NCBI GenBank assembly: GCA_013365325.1
Contig: JABVXV010000049.1
Span: 62,001-126,000 of the forward strand
Length of the DNA: 64,000 bases
Source: Dipetalonema caudispina
Taxonomy: Eukaryota; Nematoda; Chromadorea; Rhabditida; Onchocercidae
Reading direction: 5' to 3'
Shown one piece after another: positions 1-12,428 of this stretch. Position 1 is the stretch's first letter. The number at the start of each line of letters is the position of its first letter. Below the pieces are notes generated by a model. That model made no database searches. It was not told the DNA's origin and worked only from the letters and a program-made list of their open reading frames with translations. The translations under genes were made by a program, and so were the position numbers.

Positions 1-16
1 TAACTAGAGTATATAC

Positions 17-3000
17 CAGATTTCTTTTATTGGAGCACTGAAATCAATATCCTCCATGTATTCAAAATTGATGGACGCTATTTGGGCAGTATCATCACAT
101 TTTGTAAGGAATGCCATATGAACTGGATTTGGAACATCTGAAATTAAAATTTTTCTTTAAAAAACTATATAATCGGTGTATGAAAAAAGTCACTCGAATA
201 ACTTAAAATTTTCGTCGAAAGTTTTACAACAGAAGACAGTAAATAGTCATGTATGTTACATCACTTCTGCACTGTTATGCCTTTTAGTCGAACTTTCATT
301 TATACGTACCATCGACTCCGACTTGAACTGACTTCTCCACTGAATCTAATGGGGTCTTCGCAATGCACGTATAAATGGCAGCATCATATCTTGCCGGATT
401 TGTAATAACCAGTGAATTTTTGTCGGTAATGAAATAATGACCGGATTGGATGTATTGTTCGAGTAATGGCTGTAATGACGCTTTTTATAGGATATGTAGA
501 CTACAAGGAACATCTGCCAAAACGAACTAGAAAAATTTCCCAACTATGCGAAATTGCGCAAGATTCATTAGTACCTATTTTACTTATATTTACTAAATTA
601 AATAGTACATTCTTAAATAGAATTAAATAGCGGACTACTATACTATAATTCAGAAGACGTAACAGCATTTGATTACACTTATTTCATTTCAGTGTCATTG
701 GTTTTTCATCAAATATCCAAAGAAAGTTTTTCACTCACTCCTTTAGTTCTTCTACCAGTCCTTATGAGTAGAATACTCAACAATGATGCAACTAACAACA
801 ATATGAAAAATTCAAATCAGTATTACAACTACAAACTCTGTTTTCGTTACCTTTCCATTAACAAGCCATTCGTAAGTAACTTCGAGATTTTCATCATGTT
901 CAGCCTTACACGGTAATTCAAGTCGTTGACCAGCCAGAACCTTTTCCAAGGGCCTTTCAAAGGGTTCCAGTCGTGTCGCTTCTAAAAAAAATTTCCTTTT
1001 CTTCCGTCGAAGAATTTAGAACTATCGTCTCTTTCCATATCATTTATGTATGTCTTTCGCGCTTGCATATTACAACTGCCAAAGAGATCAACATCAGCTC
1101 TTTATCAGCCCCAGTAAACTCGTCATTAGTCTTAATATAGGAAGGAAGCGCTGGTTAAAAATGAGACTAAGTAATCTTTCATATTTCATTCTTTTCAAAA
1201 CATAATCTTTACCCTCTCATGACAGACAGTATTCCCTTATTAGCAAGCCAGTTAAGTTCTTTAAATATTGAACTAGTAATCCAGGACGACTACTAAGGTT
1301 ATCCTAGAATAGCAATATCCTCTTCTGAAGCCCTCCTGTCCTTTGAAACACTCAGATATTATGGAAGAAATTTTCTAACCGCGTATAATTATATGTGCTG
1401 TTCCTCTTTCTGTACCATGCTTATTCGTTCCAATACATGTATATTCACCTTCCGCATCCCGACCAACCGCTAAAAATAAACTTTTGTCAGTTTAAATTAC
1501 AATACTTATTGCCAAGTACTGGAAGTATCAAATACAATACAACTTCACTGCTTTCCCACTTCCTAAAAGCAATATAGGCAATTTGGCTTTTCTCGCTCCA
1601 ATTTTCTTCTTGAACAACTAGATAAAAAAACAAAAAGACAAAAGATTTCGCAGATCTACAAGTCAAGGAAAACGAGCTACCAGAAGTATTCGAAAATTGA
1701 CAAACCATCAATAATGAGTTTTCCTTCTCCATCGGCATCCGCTGGTACGACGTGATGTCGCAAACCGTGCAACACAGCGCTGTCCCATGTAATGTTAACG
1801 TTTGGTGAAGCAAAAAATTTGCATGCCAGCGTTACATTTTGACCAACCACAGCTTCGATTTCACCCGGATCAGAAAGAAGTTCTGGTTTGAAAGCTAAAA
1901 AAGACCGCGAAGTGATGCATGGAAATGAACATCGTCAATTAGAATAGCCGCCTGGATCTATTATCAACTGACGGATCAGTTAAGCTTTTAGGGTACGAAA
2001 ATTTAGAATGTGACTCCAGAAGTTTTGTTTTCATAACTTTAGAAAAATGTTGAGTCATTATCGTTTTTTTTTTCTTGAAAAAAATGTATCGGTTACCGAG
2101 AAGATTGAGGTAGAAATTAGCCCACAAATATCCATGCTTGTTCTCTGCCTTGCACTGGTAAACAGCATTATCACCACTGCCAGCGATACCTTTTTTAACA
2201 TTCCTCAATGTTAGGACACTTCCTGTTATTTCCCAATTTCTACTGACATCATCATCTCTTGGTTTCATCTCTAAGCAAAAAATTATTCAGACATATACTT
2301 CAGGAAGGCATCCCAAAGTACACTCATCACACTGCTGAATTTAAGCATGAAAGGAAGAACTATGGAAAAGCTTAACAAAAAATTAACATGAAATTGAAAA
2401 GCAATCCACAGCGAATTTAGAAATTCGTAGCCTTGTTTGTAGCATAAATATCACAAAAAATTATAGCAGAATCAGAAAGAAAAAACATGTCGCCTTTGAA
2501 TGAAATGATTTTCTATAAATTTAAAGACTAACCAACGCCATTTTTGAAAAATGAAATCACAGGGAGCGGCTTCCCGTAGGCACCACAGTCAAAGGTTACG
2601 TCCTCTCCTTCACTTGTTCGTTTATTTGGTGGTGGACCTGTCGTCCAATAAGGTGCAGCTGCAAGAGGTAAAAACTGATAAGAACATGAGAAAGATTTAC
2701 GTAAAAATTCTATCCTCCCAACCTTTTCTTCAGGAATAACTTAAATTGGCAGTTGGAAACAACGTACCAACCAACGCCTTCTTATAATCCTCTTCCATCC
2801 TGACCAAATCTTGGTCATATTTGATAAAAATAAACAGATGATTGATATCAACCAAATCAGTGCTGATAAACTTCAAAACCACTTCATAAATCTGAATGAA
2901 CCTTCAACGACAACGTCGAATCTGCGATCCAAATTGGGATGAGCTTTAAAAACGCATTCATATACGCCTTCTGTTTCCGCGCTTACAGTGAAAACCAATG

Positions 3001-6000
3001 TTTTCCCATATGCTTCGTAGGTGTAACGTGAGTCATCTTCCGAAATATCAAAACCATTGTATCGCCACACAGGTTTTGGTTCCGGACTAAAATTATTTTA
3101 AAAATTTATAAATCTTGTTGAAGTCGTCAAACAGAAAAAAGTTCCCTTCTCTGAGAACTCTTATCATATCTTCATACTATAGATTAGTTTCTTTAATATC
3201 AGCAACAACTATATCGATATGTAAAAAACTGAAAGGACAAGAAAACAACTTCGTTCAGGAGGGTTAAATGAATAAACTAATTAAACAAATAAGAATCACT
3301 GTTCAATGAATAAACCAATTAAACAAATAAGAATCATTGTTACATCGTGAACAAAACTATTTGCACAATAAACTGTTTTCCAAAAGTACAAACAAAAAAA
3401 GGAGACAGCTACTAACTAAAATGCAGAGTTCAATAAACAAATGAATTACAACAGGATTTTTTGAAAAAAGACATGTCGGAAAGCCATTTGAATTCTTCCC
3501 TTTTTTACATATCAAGTTAATTTCTGGCATCTTTTTTCATGAATAAAAGTGAATTCTCGAAATAGGAGAATAAAACGTGAAATTTTTGCTCTAAATTTTT
3601 AACTACAATTTTCTAAACACTGGAAGAAAATTGCTTCTTATAAACTTGTATACAATTTGTTGTATTGCAATGGAATCCGAATTTTTCTTTGGTGAAGAAA
3701 GAACTGAAATAATTTAAGGTTTAAAACCGATTATTCCAAAGTTTTGTCGTTTATGGAGGGGAGAGAAGGAGAAAAAAGCCGTATTTTAACTAAGCTTTAG
3801 TTCATTTTAAAATTCAATTTTCACCCTTCGTCATTCGTAACATACTTCTGGAAAAAATGCAAGAACGAAAGAAAGATGAGTGCTTGCTAAAGTCCAGTTA
3901 AAGAAGCTAATTTACACAGCCCTCACTAGCCATTACTAAGTGCTGTGCATTGGGAATTCGATCCATGAGAAATAAATAATCCAAAAGAAGATGGAATAAG
4001 GACAAAAAAAAAAAAAAAAAGAACTAAGTATAGAGCAATAAAGATTCAGCAACGTTAAAGTTGCATTAGCAATAGAGCATCCTCATTCTGGAATTCTGAG
4101 CATAGCTTCAGTGTTGAAAATTTAAAAAAAAAAATTATATGTGGAATCTGTCGAAATTCCTTCGAAAAAGGAACAAAACTATACTGATCGCTCGTAACGG
4201 TTCAATAACACGGAAAAAAATAAGAAAAAAACGAAAAAGACCTCGAAACAGAAAATTAATTTGAAGGTACTAAAAATCTTGAATGTAATTCTAACACAAT
4301 GTTTGCAAAGTTCAAAAAAAAACGAAAAGAGAAATCTGGAATGTAGCAAAACAAGATTCCAACAAAATTAAGATGTCTCCTTCCTCCTTCCCTATCCTTT
4401 TTATATCATATTTCAAAAACTGATGAATTTCAGAGTCAAAGTTTAATTTAACGTCATAAGTCTCTGCATCCGCAACAAATACTCCAAACTTTCACAATTG
4501 CAATAAACATCGCAATATTTTACAAATTTGCCACGAGCAAAACTTTCGCTCCCAAATTTCGGAAAATCAGTATACCAGCACAACGAAATTCCGGAATAAC
4601 CTATGGGAAGCTTTCGCTGTGGTCAGATAGCCAAATGAAGTTATATGAATGAATGCCTTAATGCAAATGTGTAAACAAGCATTCCATTTATTATTGTAAC
4701 ATACCTCCAAAAGCCTTTAACTAACAGATTTCCCCCAACTATCTCAGTATATCTATTCCTTCATCCTATGAATGTATGCAGCTAATAAAGCCAAAAATTT
4801 GGATGATAAAATTACCAAATTGTTTCAGAAAACCCCTAGTACGTCTCAATTTGTCCCCATTTCCTGTAACTATTTTCGAAGACTTGAAGTTACGATTGGG
4901 AAGCAACAACAATTAGAGCAGGAACTGTTCACTGGAACTGATTCAACAGTACATCATACGGTATAAATAGAATCCTAGACAGGAAACAGAGTACTCTCAA
5001 GTATGATATTCATGATTTTAAATGATAAGTTAGTCCCAAAATGAACAAAAAAAGTTTTGAAATCAGTAAACAAACTCATATCCACATAAAACCATTTACC
5101 CATTAAATTTCTTGAATAATCCATGTCACTTCGCTGCTGCACCTCCCTCAGGAACCATTATTTATGACGGTTATAACTTTGAGGGCAATTCAAAACAAAC
5201 AAAAACTTACTATCCGCTGAAGAAACAATGCAGCTTATGCGCGCTACCTTCCAATGCAATCGGCGAGCTCTGGTTTACATACTGTTCGCTAGGAGGTATC
5301 GGCGAAGTTACTGCAATAATAAATATTTTAGCAGTCATAATAATATTTTAGGTTGATAAGCTTCGAATAGTTAATAGAAACTTCGTCACAATATATCATA
5401 GGGGAAGCAATTACGGCATGCCTAGAGTTCCTTGTTTGCTGTCTTTCTCCCGTCCTCTCCCTCTGTAAGCTTCACTTTCATCTCAGACTTAATTTTCTAC
5501 ATGTCACAAATGCCAAGGGTAATGCAGTAGAGGCAGAACAACAAGTCTCAATGAAAATAAAGAAAAAGGGAAAGATGTAATCTGTACTCTTTGGTGCCAT
5601 CCATAGAATTTATATAAAGTAAAATAGTTGCTATCCATGGTCTTTTTACCGTAACATTTCGCCTGACGAAACTTCTTTCTTTTCATAGTATAGCATCCAA
5701 AGTATAGCTAATGAACTTCATATCATACCCCAACCCACACTATAGAAACCATCATCTACATATAAAACTACAATTTCCATAAGCGAAAAAATTGCTCTCC
5801 TCCCAGTTTTATCTCACCTCTCTTCTGAAAAAGAATTATGTGGAGATGAAATTACGGAAAATTTAGTTACTTAAGACTGAAAATTAATTTTTAACATGTA
5901 AGTGAAAGTCTTAAGTTGATGTGTAGCGCAATCGACTACAAATCAATAGCTAATAAGGTACAATAAATTAACCAATTTCAAATGACATCTGTCATCTTTT

Positions 6001-8235
6001 TATTCTTCTAGAAACCGGTAAGAAATAAATGGCCCTTCAACATATCATACATCAAATAACATTCTTTCCTCTAAGAAATCGTGTTTCGGCCTTTCTCCTC
6101 TCAAATACCCTCCGTCAAGCCATTATTACTCAGTTTAGAAAAACCAAAATTAAGGAAAAGAACTTGCAAGAAAATCATCCGCACTTAGAAACTAAACAAA
6201 GTTTGAAGTTCAAGCTCAGTAAAAAACTGATCTTAAAATTATGAAACTGAAAATCGCACTCGTTGTAGGCAAAATATATAACAGATATAAAAATTCTTTT
6301 TAATCCAAAAGAAAAAATTCAAGAAAGCCTTTCCATGAAATAAATTACAATGTTAACTATTCTTATAAGCCATATCCTACCGAGTATTTCTGCAAGAGGA
6401 AAAAGGGGCGTAAAACTAGATTCAAATAGTCATAGGATATTTGAAAAAGTTATTCATGCCATTATGTCTCGTCAAAATTGCCAGTTACGATTTCGGGTAA
6501 AGCATAAACTAAAAACAATTCTTCACTACCGTCCTGATGAAGAATGATGGAATTCTGAGGTACTAAGTCTCATTTTCCATTACTCATGTTACGGCGCATA
6601 TTACCTTTCGCTTTCGTTTTTATACCCATAACGCCTAATATATGCCTAGCTTTCAGTAAAGGAATATTATTAGGAAATGTTAAACAGAAAAGCTGAAATG
6701 AAAGACAATAAATCAAAATTATCAAAAAAAAAAAAAAAAAAGAAAAAAAGAAAGGAAAAAAAAAAAAAACAAAAACTATCTGGTAACTTAGTGAAATGCA
6801 GCTTCATATTTCAATTTCCATAAATATATTTAGCAACTTTACGATAACAAACACCAAAACAGCTTACAAATCAGGTATGGTTAACGGAACACGATAATTG
6901 GTTTTTACCCAATTTATCGAAAAAAATTAGTAGTAGTTCAACTTCGTTTCATTCTATGCAGTATCTATCACTCCTAACTAATTGTTGTCGTTCTATATAC
7001 CATGGCAAGATTCCTCAAGCAAAAATTTTATGATAATTTTGAAAACCAGAAAGAAAAATGAAACAAAAACGAAAGTCTTACATGCTCGTCGACGATTTTT
7101 CGTAACATCGAGACGAAATTGATTACCAAATTTGTAATCTCTAAGCTTGGTATTCTCAGCAGTACACGTGTAGTAACGATTTGGCTTGAAATCAGATTCT
7201 TTAATGTGATGAAAATAAATGGTACCCTGAAATTTATGAATGAGCGAATAAATGTGAATGACAAAAAAAGAGCTTACCACGGATATGGTCAACAATATGT
7301 ACAGTTGAAGGATAAGTGTCGTGAAGCAACGAGCTGCTGCTGTTGTTGTTGGTATTGTTATTGCCGTTTTCTTCTTTTTCACCCGAACCATTTATCCAAG
7401 CTTTTGTCTGTTTATAAGCTTTATATTGCGCTATTGCTATTACAGCAGCAATCGCTTTACTGTTGCTATTACAGTTGATGGATATCGTTATGATCTGATG
7501 CAAAAGTCGTAATCAATTTAAAATTAAACTAAGTAGAATTCGATACCGATTAGACGACAGCATTAGCAAAACATAGAATGAAATGGAATAAAGAGGGGTG
7601 AACAAAAAAAGAGGAGAGAATAATCATGGATAAAGAAATAAAGACGTCACTCCCCAAGATAAACAATCCTAATGAACATTCCCTGTTAAAACAAAACAAA
7701 ACCTTCTGATATTTCCACATACACACAAGTTATGAAAGTACTCTGATTATTTAACCAACCGGTTTTAGCTATCTAATCACCGGTTGAAATGCAATCCATT
7801 TATAAAGTACACATTTAGTTCATCCGAAAATATGCAAATTTCCGCTGATGTAGCTATTACACCACTACAACGACAACAACCGTATAATATTTCAATTCTT
7901 AATGTTACTGCTAAAGCTAGTATCAGTAGCGATAAATGATGATAACAGCAATAGTAATACGACTAAATGATAAATAAACAAACAAATAAACAAATAAACA
8001 AACAACAACCAACTGAGAATAGAATGACAAATCAAAAAAAAACATGACGGATGGAGCATTAATGGCATAAGAGTGTAATTGCAAAAGCTGAAATTGCATG
8101 TTTGTTGAAGAGAAAGAAGAGGGGAAAATGAGAGGGATAAGGAATGATGGAAGAAGAGGAAGAAGAGGAGGAGGATGATGATGATGATGAGGAAAAGAAA
8201 AAAGGAAGGATGGAGGAAGAGTTCCCGATGATAAC

Positions 8236-8274
<39 letters not shown>

Positions 8275-10956
8275 ATGAAAATTGAGAAAATGGGAAAGAT
8301 ACAAAGTAAAAACCGTAAAGTAGTAGCAAACGGAATGATTTAATAAAAAAAAAAAAATGTCTGAAAAGTTTGTAATAATTAAAATGGATACAACTATGAT
8401 GCGGAATATGTTCGCGAATCATCGGATGATAGCATTAATAAATAGTATACCAAACCGCATGAAAATAAATAGCGGAATAAAGAAAGCTATACCGCATTCC
8501 GCATAAACAAATACTTTTAGAGAACGGAATGAAAGAATGAAAAGAAAGGAAGGAAGGAAGGAAGGAAGGAAGGAAAATGCCTGGAATATAAAGTTAGCTT
8601 AACTTATTGGCATAGAAAAAGTGATGAAAAAAAGATCTATATCTTTATATATAAATATGTATCTAGAGAGAAAACATAAGATATGCTATAGTTACGTTCC
8701 GGTCATGCATGATGATGATGATGATGATGATGATAATGCCTTCATTCTTACCCTTTCTCCTATCACCGCCATTTATTTCATAAATATACGACAGCAACAA
8801 TCCAACATTGTTTGTTGGTTCCACTATTCCTCATCGTACTCTACATCATTTCTTACTTTGTAAAACAAAAAAAAAAAAAAAAGAGGAAAAACTTTTTTAT
8901 CGAAAAAAAGAAATTTCTCGAAATATTTACGTTTTATATTATTTCAAAAAGATGAATAAAATGTAATGGTCATTTAATGAATAATTAAAAATTATTATCA
9001 CCTATTAACAAATTAAATAGCAATTAATTACAAGATAAAATGTGTAAAAATGAAATGTTTAAATTATCTATATCTATCTATCTATCTATTTATCTCAATT
9101 GTTATCAATAAATGGACAATATTATATTTCAAACATGCTACCCACAATCTATTTAATTATGATAATATAATATAGTTGAAGATGATAGGTAAAGGATAGA
9201 TAAAAGGGGAAAAGTTGAGAGAGAAAAGAGAAAGGAAGAAAAGAACGAAGAGTTCACGACAAGGTCAATTATATTGATCAAAATGACTGACTGAATGCTA
9301 TATAACCTTGGTCTTAACGTATATCTGGCATGCAAATTGTACACAAGTACACACACAAACACACACACACACATAAATACACACAAACACACAGACATAT
9401 ACGGATAGGCAGAGAGACAGACAGAGACAGACAGACAGAGGGACAGACAGACACAGACAATTGTAAATGAACTATTTATTTGTGACAGCACTTTTTAGAG
9501 TATTCAAAAATAATCTTAACCTAGTTATGTTATTATTAGTAAATTCTTTAATTTCAAAACAGTTTCAAAATGTTTACATAGAGGAAGGGAATTTGTTCGA
9601 ATATCGATAATGGCATATTTTGAAATGTAACAACAATAAATTATATATGAACATCATGAAGAATTCAAAAATTTAATTCCAAAATAAACTTTTGTTTAGG
9701 AAAACTGAAAATAATCTATACTAACAGAGAAATTTTTTAACAATTCTATTATGAATGTGAGGTATGAAAAACATCAATGAGAAATGATTTCGTAAGTTAC
9801 TCAATAACCTGTGTTATGATCATTACGAAATATTTCAACGATAGAAATTAAATTCATTTATAACCTTCTATCAAATGTATCGATAATATTTCATTGATTT
9901 GAATGAAAATTCAAAATTCCTATACATTCTATTCTTTCCATTTTCAATAACCAAAAAACTCTATTTAACTTGATGTGGTCTTTCAAAAAATTCAACATCA
10001 TTGATTTAATTAATTCATTTTTATCTCCTTTTTTTTTTTTTCTTTCTTGAAGGAAAAAAGGAAAGATTAAATTGAATTTAAAAAGATTGCCAAACTTTTC
10101 AAAGTTTTACGAAAAGTTTTACTGAGAAGAACAGAAGGGAAAGAATTGATGTCTACATAACTTTAAGGAAAAAAGTGGAAAAGTGCAACAATCTGGAAAT
10201 GATGGGACGAGACGATGGCTTAAGATGGCTGAATAGAGTATAGCCTTAAATCAATGAACATTGATCCTAACAAAATTTTTTACCTCAAAATTGATTTATT
10301 GGGAGAAGTCTTCTCATTTCTAAATTTGCGAGAAGAAGTAATGGGAAGAGAAAAAGGATTAAAGTTAATTAACGACCGGTGAAACTTGTAAACATGCCAA
10401 CTAAGAGGTAGGATAACTAAAGGGAGAAACGATATGGGAGGATAAAATGAAGAAGTGGACAAACGGTTCAATATCCAAGAAAAGAGGATCATAAATTGAA
10501 GGGAGATGAGAAGTAATACATTGAATGTTTGATAATAGCAAATCTAATTTTTTAATAAAATAATGTTGAAATTTCAACTAATTACAATTTTTTACTTCAT
10601 CATACAGTGAAATATTTCCAATCCTTTCCTGCACAATTTCATCTATCTCACCGTCTACAACAAACTGATATGCAATAAAAACGTAACACTAACCGATAAA
10701 ACGTTTTTCATATTGTTGATACGTCCATGTTACGGAAGATATTAGTACATTCACGTGATAATGTTGAACAGTTTAAAAAATTCAATGGATACGAGAAAGC
10801 AAAACAAAGCAAGTTTCAATATATAAACAAGCCTTAGAAATTAAAGCTTACATTTGTAAAGATTTGCGAGTAAAATAAAGTGCAAAACTTTGAAAATTAA
10901 AAGAGAAAGAGAGAAAAAGAGAGAAAGAGAGGGAGAGAAAAAAAGAAAAAAAAAAG

Positions 10957-10993
<37 letters not shown>

Positions 10994-12393
10994 GAAAATG
11001 AAATGAAATGAAAAGATACGGAATGTTGATTGATTCCAAGATGGTAAGTAATTGTGAAAATATATAACTTTTAAAAAATTTATCAAACTTTTAGGAAAAA
11101 AAGGAAAAATTTTATTCAGATTAAAAAAAAAAAAAATTTAATGTCAAATCGCCTCTTTTTTTTTTTTTTTTTCTTTTCTTAGCAAAAATATAAATAAATT
11201 GTTACTCGTAAGATATATTATTGAGAAAGAAAGAAATAAATTTCGATTAGTAATAAGCTTCAGTCTCAATTCTTTTTCAATTCTCTTCCCTTTCAAACTA
11301 AATGCTCCAATACATATTACAATTTTCAATCTATTTCCAATAAAACAATTCAAATTTTTATAACATACCAGCAAAAACAATTAACCAAACATAGTACACT
11401 TTTTTTTTTTTAAAAAAGAAGGATCAAAAATAAAAAGTGAGAGAGGAAGAAAGAAAGAAATGATAGAACTAAGTGAATAAATAGGATGTTGTGATATTAT
11501 GGGAAAGGAATGAGGATGAAGAAAAGTAAAGATGATGAGATATTTCAATAAAATATAAAATTGAAGCAAAAATTTTCAATTAAGAACAAAAGAAAAGAAT
11601 GGATAAGTGAGGGAAGAGATGGATAAGAATATTCAACTACATCATTCATTTACCATAAGAACAATTTCAACAGTCATTTTGCATTTCCATTTTGTTTATC
11701 AAAATTGCTTCAATGCTTTAAACGTACGACGATGTAAAATACATTCATTATTGATGGATATTGTTGATGATATAATAGTTTAATGGTATAAAAACACGTC
11801 AAATTTCATTCTTATACAAAATTTTCAAATTGTTAACTTTTAATCTTTTATGATTTATATTGTTAAATGAAATCACATTCCGTATCATTGATTTTCTGCT
11901 TTTTTTTTTTTTTTTTCGTTCTATTTGATAATAAAATACAAAAATAAGAATATTTGCTTAGGGCTAATATCTGCAGTAGGTTTGTTGAACTAAATTATCC
12001 TAAAGTTTTTGCACAGGCCTAAATTTCAAAGCTATATTTGTTAAAGCGAAAAAAAAAAAATTGTTGCCGCACTGTTTTGCTAAATTTATCGCTGAAATTA
12101 GATCTCACCAATAGAAATTGATGAATGATGAGTACACTCACAAATTTTGAACAAAATCTGAATGTTGTTAGCCAAAGAGAGAGAAAGAAAGGGAGGATGG
12201 GAAAAGAAGAAACAGATTGGCAAAAAGAATGGAGAATTTTAGAGAAAAAAGAAAAAACTATTTTTGGATGATAACTTTGATAATAAAACAAAAATATATG
12301 GTAAAGGAAAAAGAAAAAAATGAAAAGTGAAAATGTTAATGAGTTAGCTATGGAAGGAAATGAAACTCAACATTATAGCATCAATTTTTAAAT

Positions 12394-12428
<35 letters not shown>

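Larger units (their letters stand above)
7392..10595 (-). other. Microsatellite-rich part of a sax-7 intron
   Basis: Between the two Ig2 exons I see no coding exon except the candidate first exon at 7278-7391. The stretch carries an AAACAAAT tract (7975-8010), a GAG/GAT tract (8155-8195), 31 A (8241-8271), GGAA (8545-8576), GAT (8708-8735), TATC (9066-9096) and a CA/GACA compound tract (9341-9459). Confidence 0.6.

Noticed and set aside
4772..4966. 64-codon plus-strand ORF in a sax-7 intron
   Set aside because: Composition is fair, but there is no acceptor, domain or downstream exon.
5112..5351. 79-codon plus-strand ORF
   Set aside because: Antisense shadow of the sax-7 Ig3 exon at 5211-5310.
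5311..7081. Search for another short-form first exon just before Ig3
   Set aside because: No minus-strand ATG with a hydrophobic stretch and a phase-1 donor matching the exon at 5310 was found.
7892..8422. 176-codon Phe/Leu-rich minus ORF and overlapping Ser/His frames
   Set aside because: Built from poly-A and GAG/GAT microsatellites inside a sax-7 intron.
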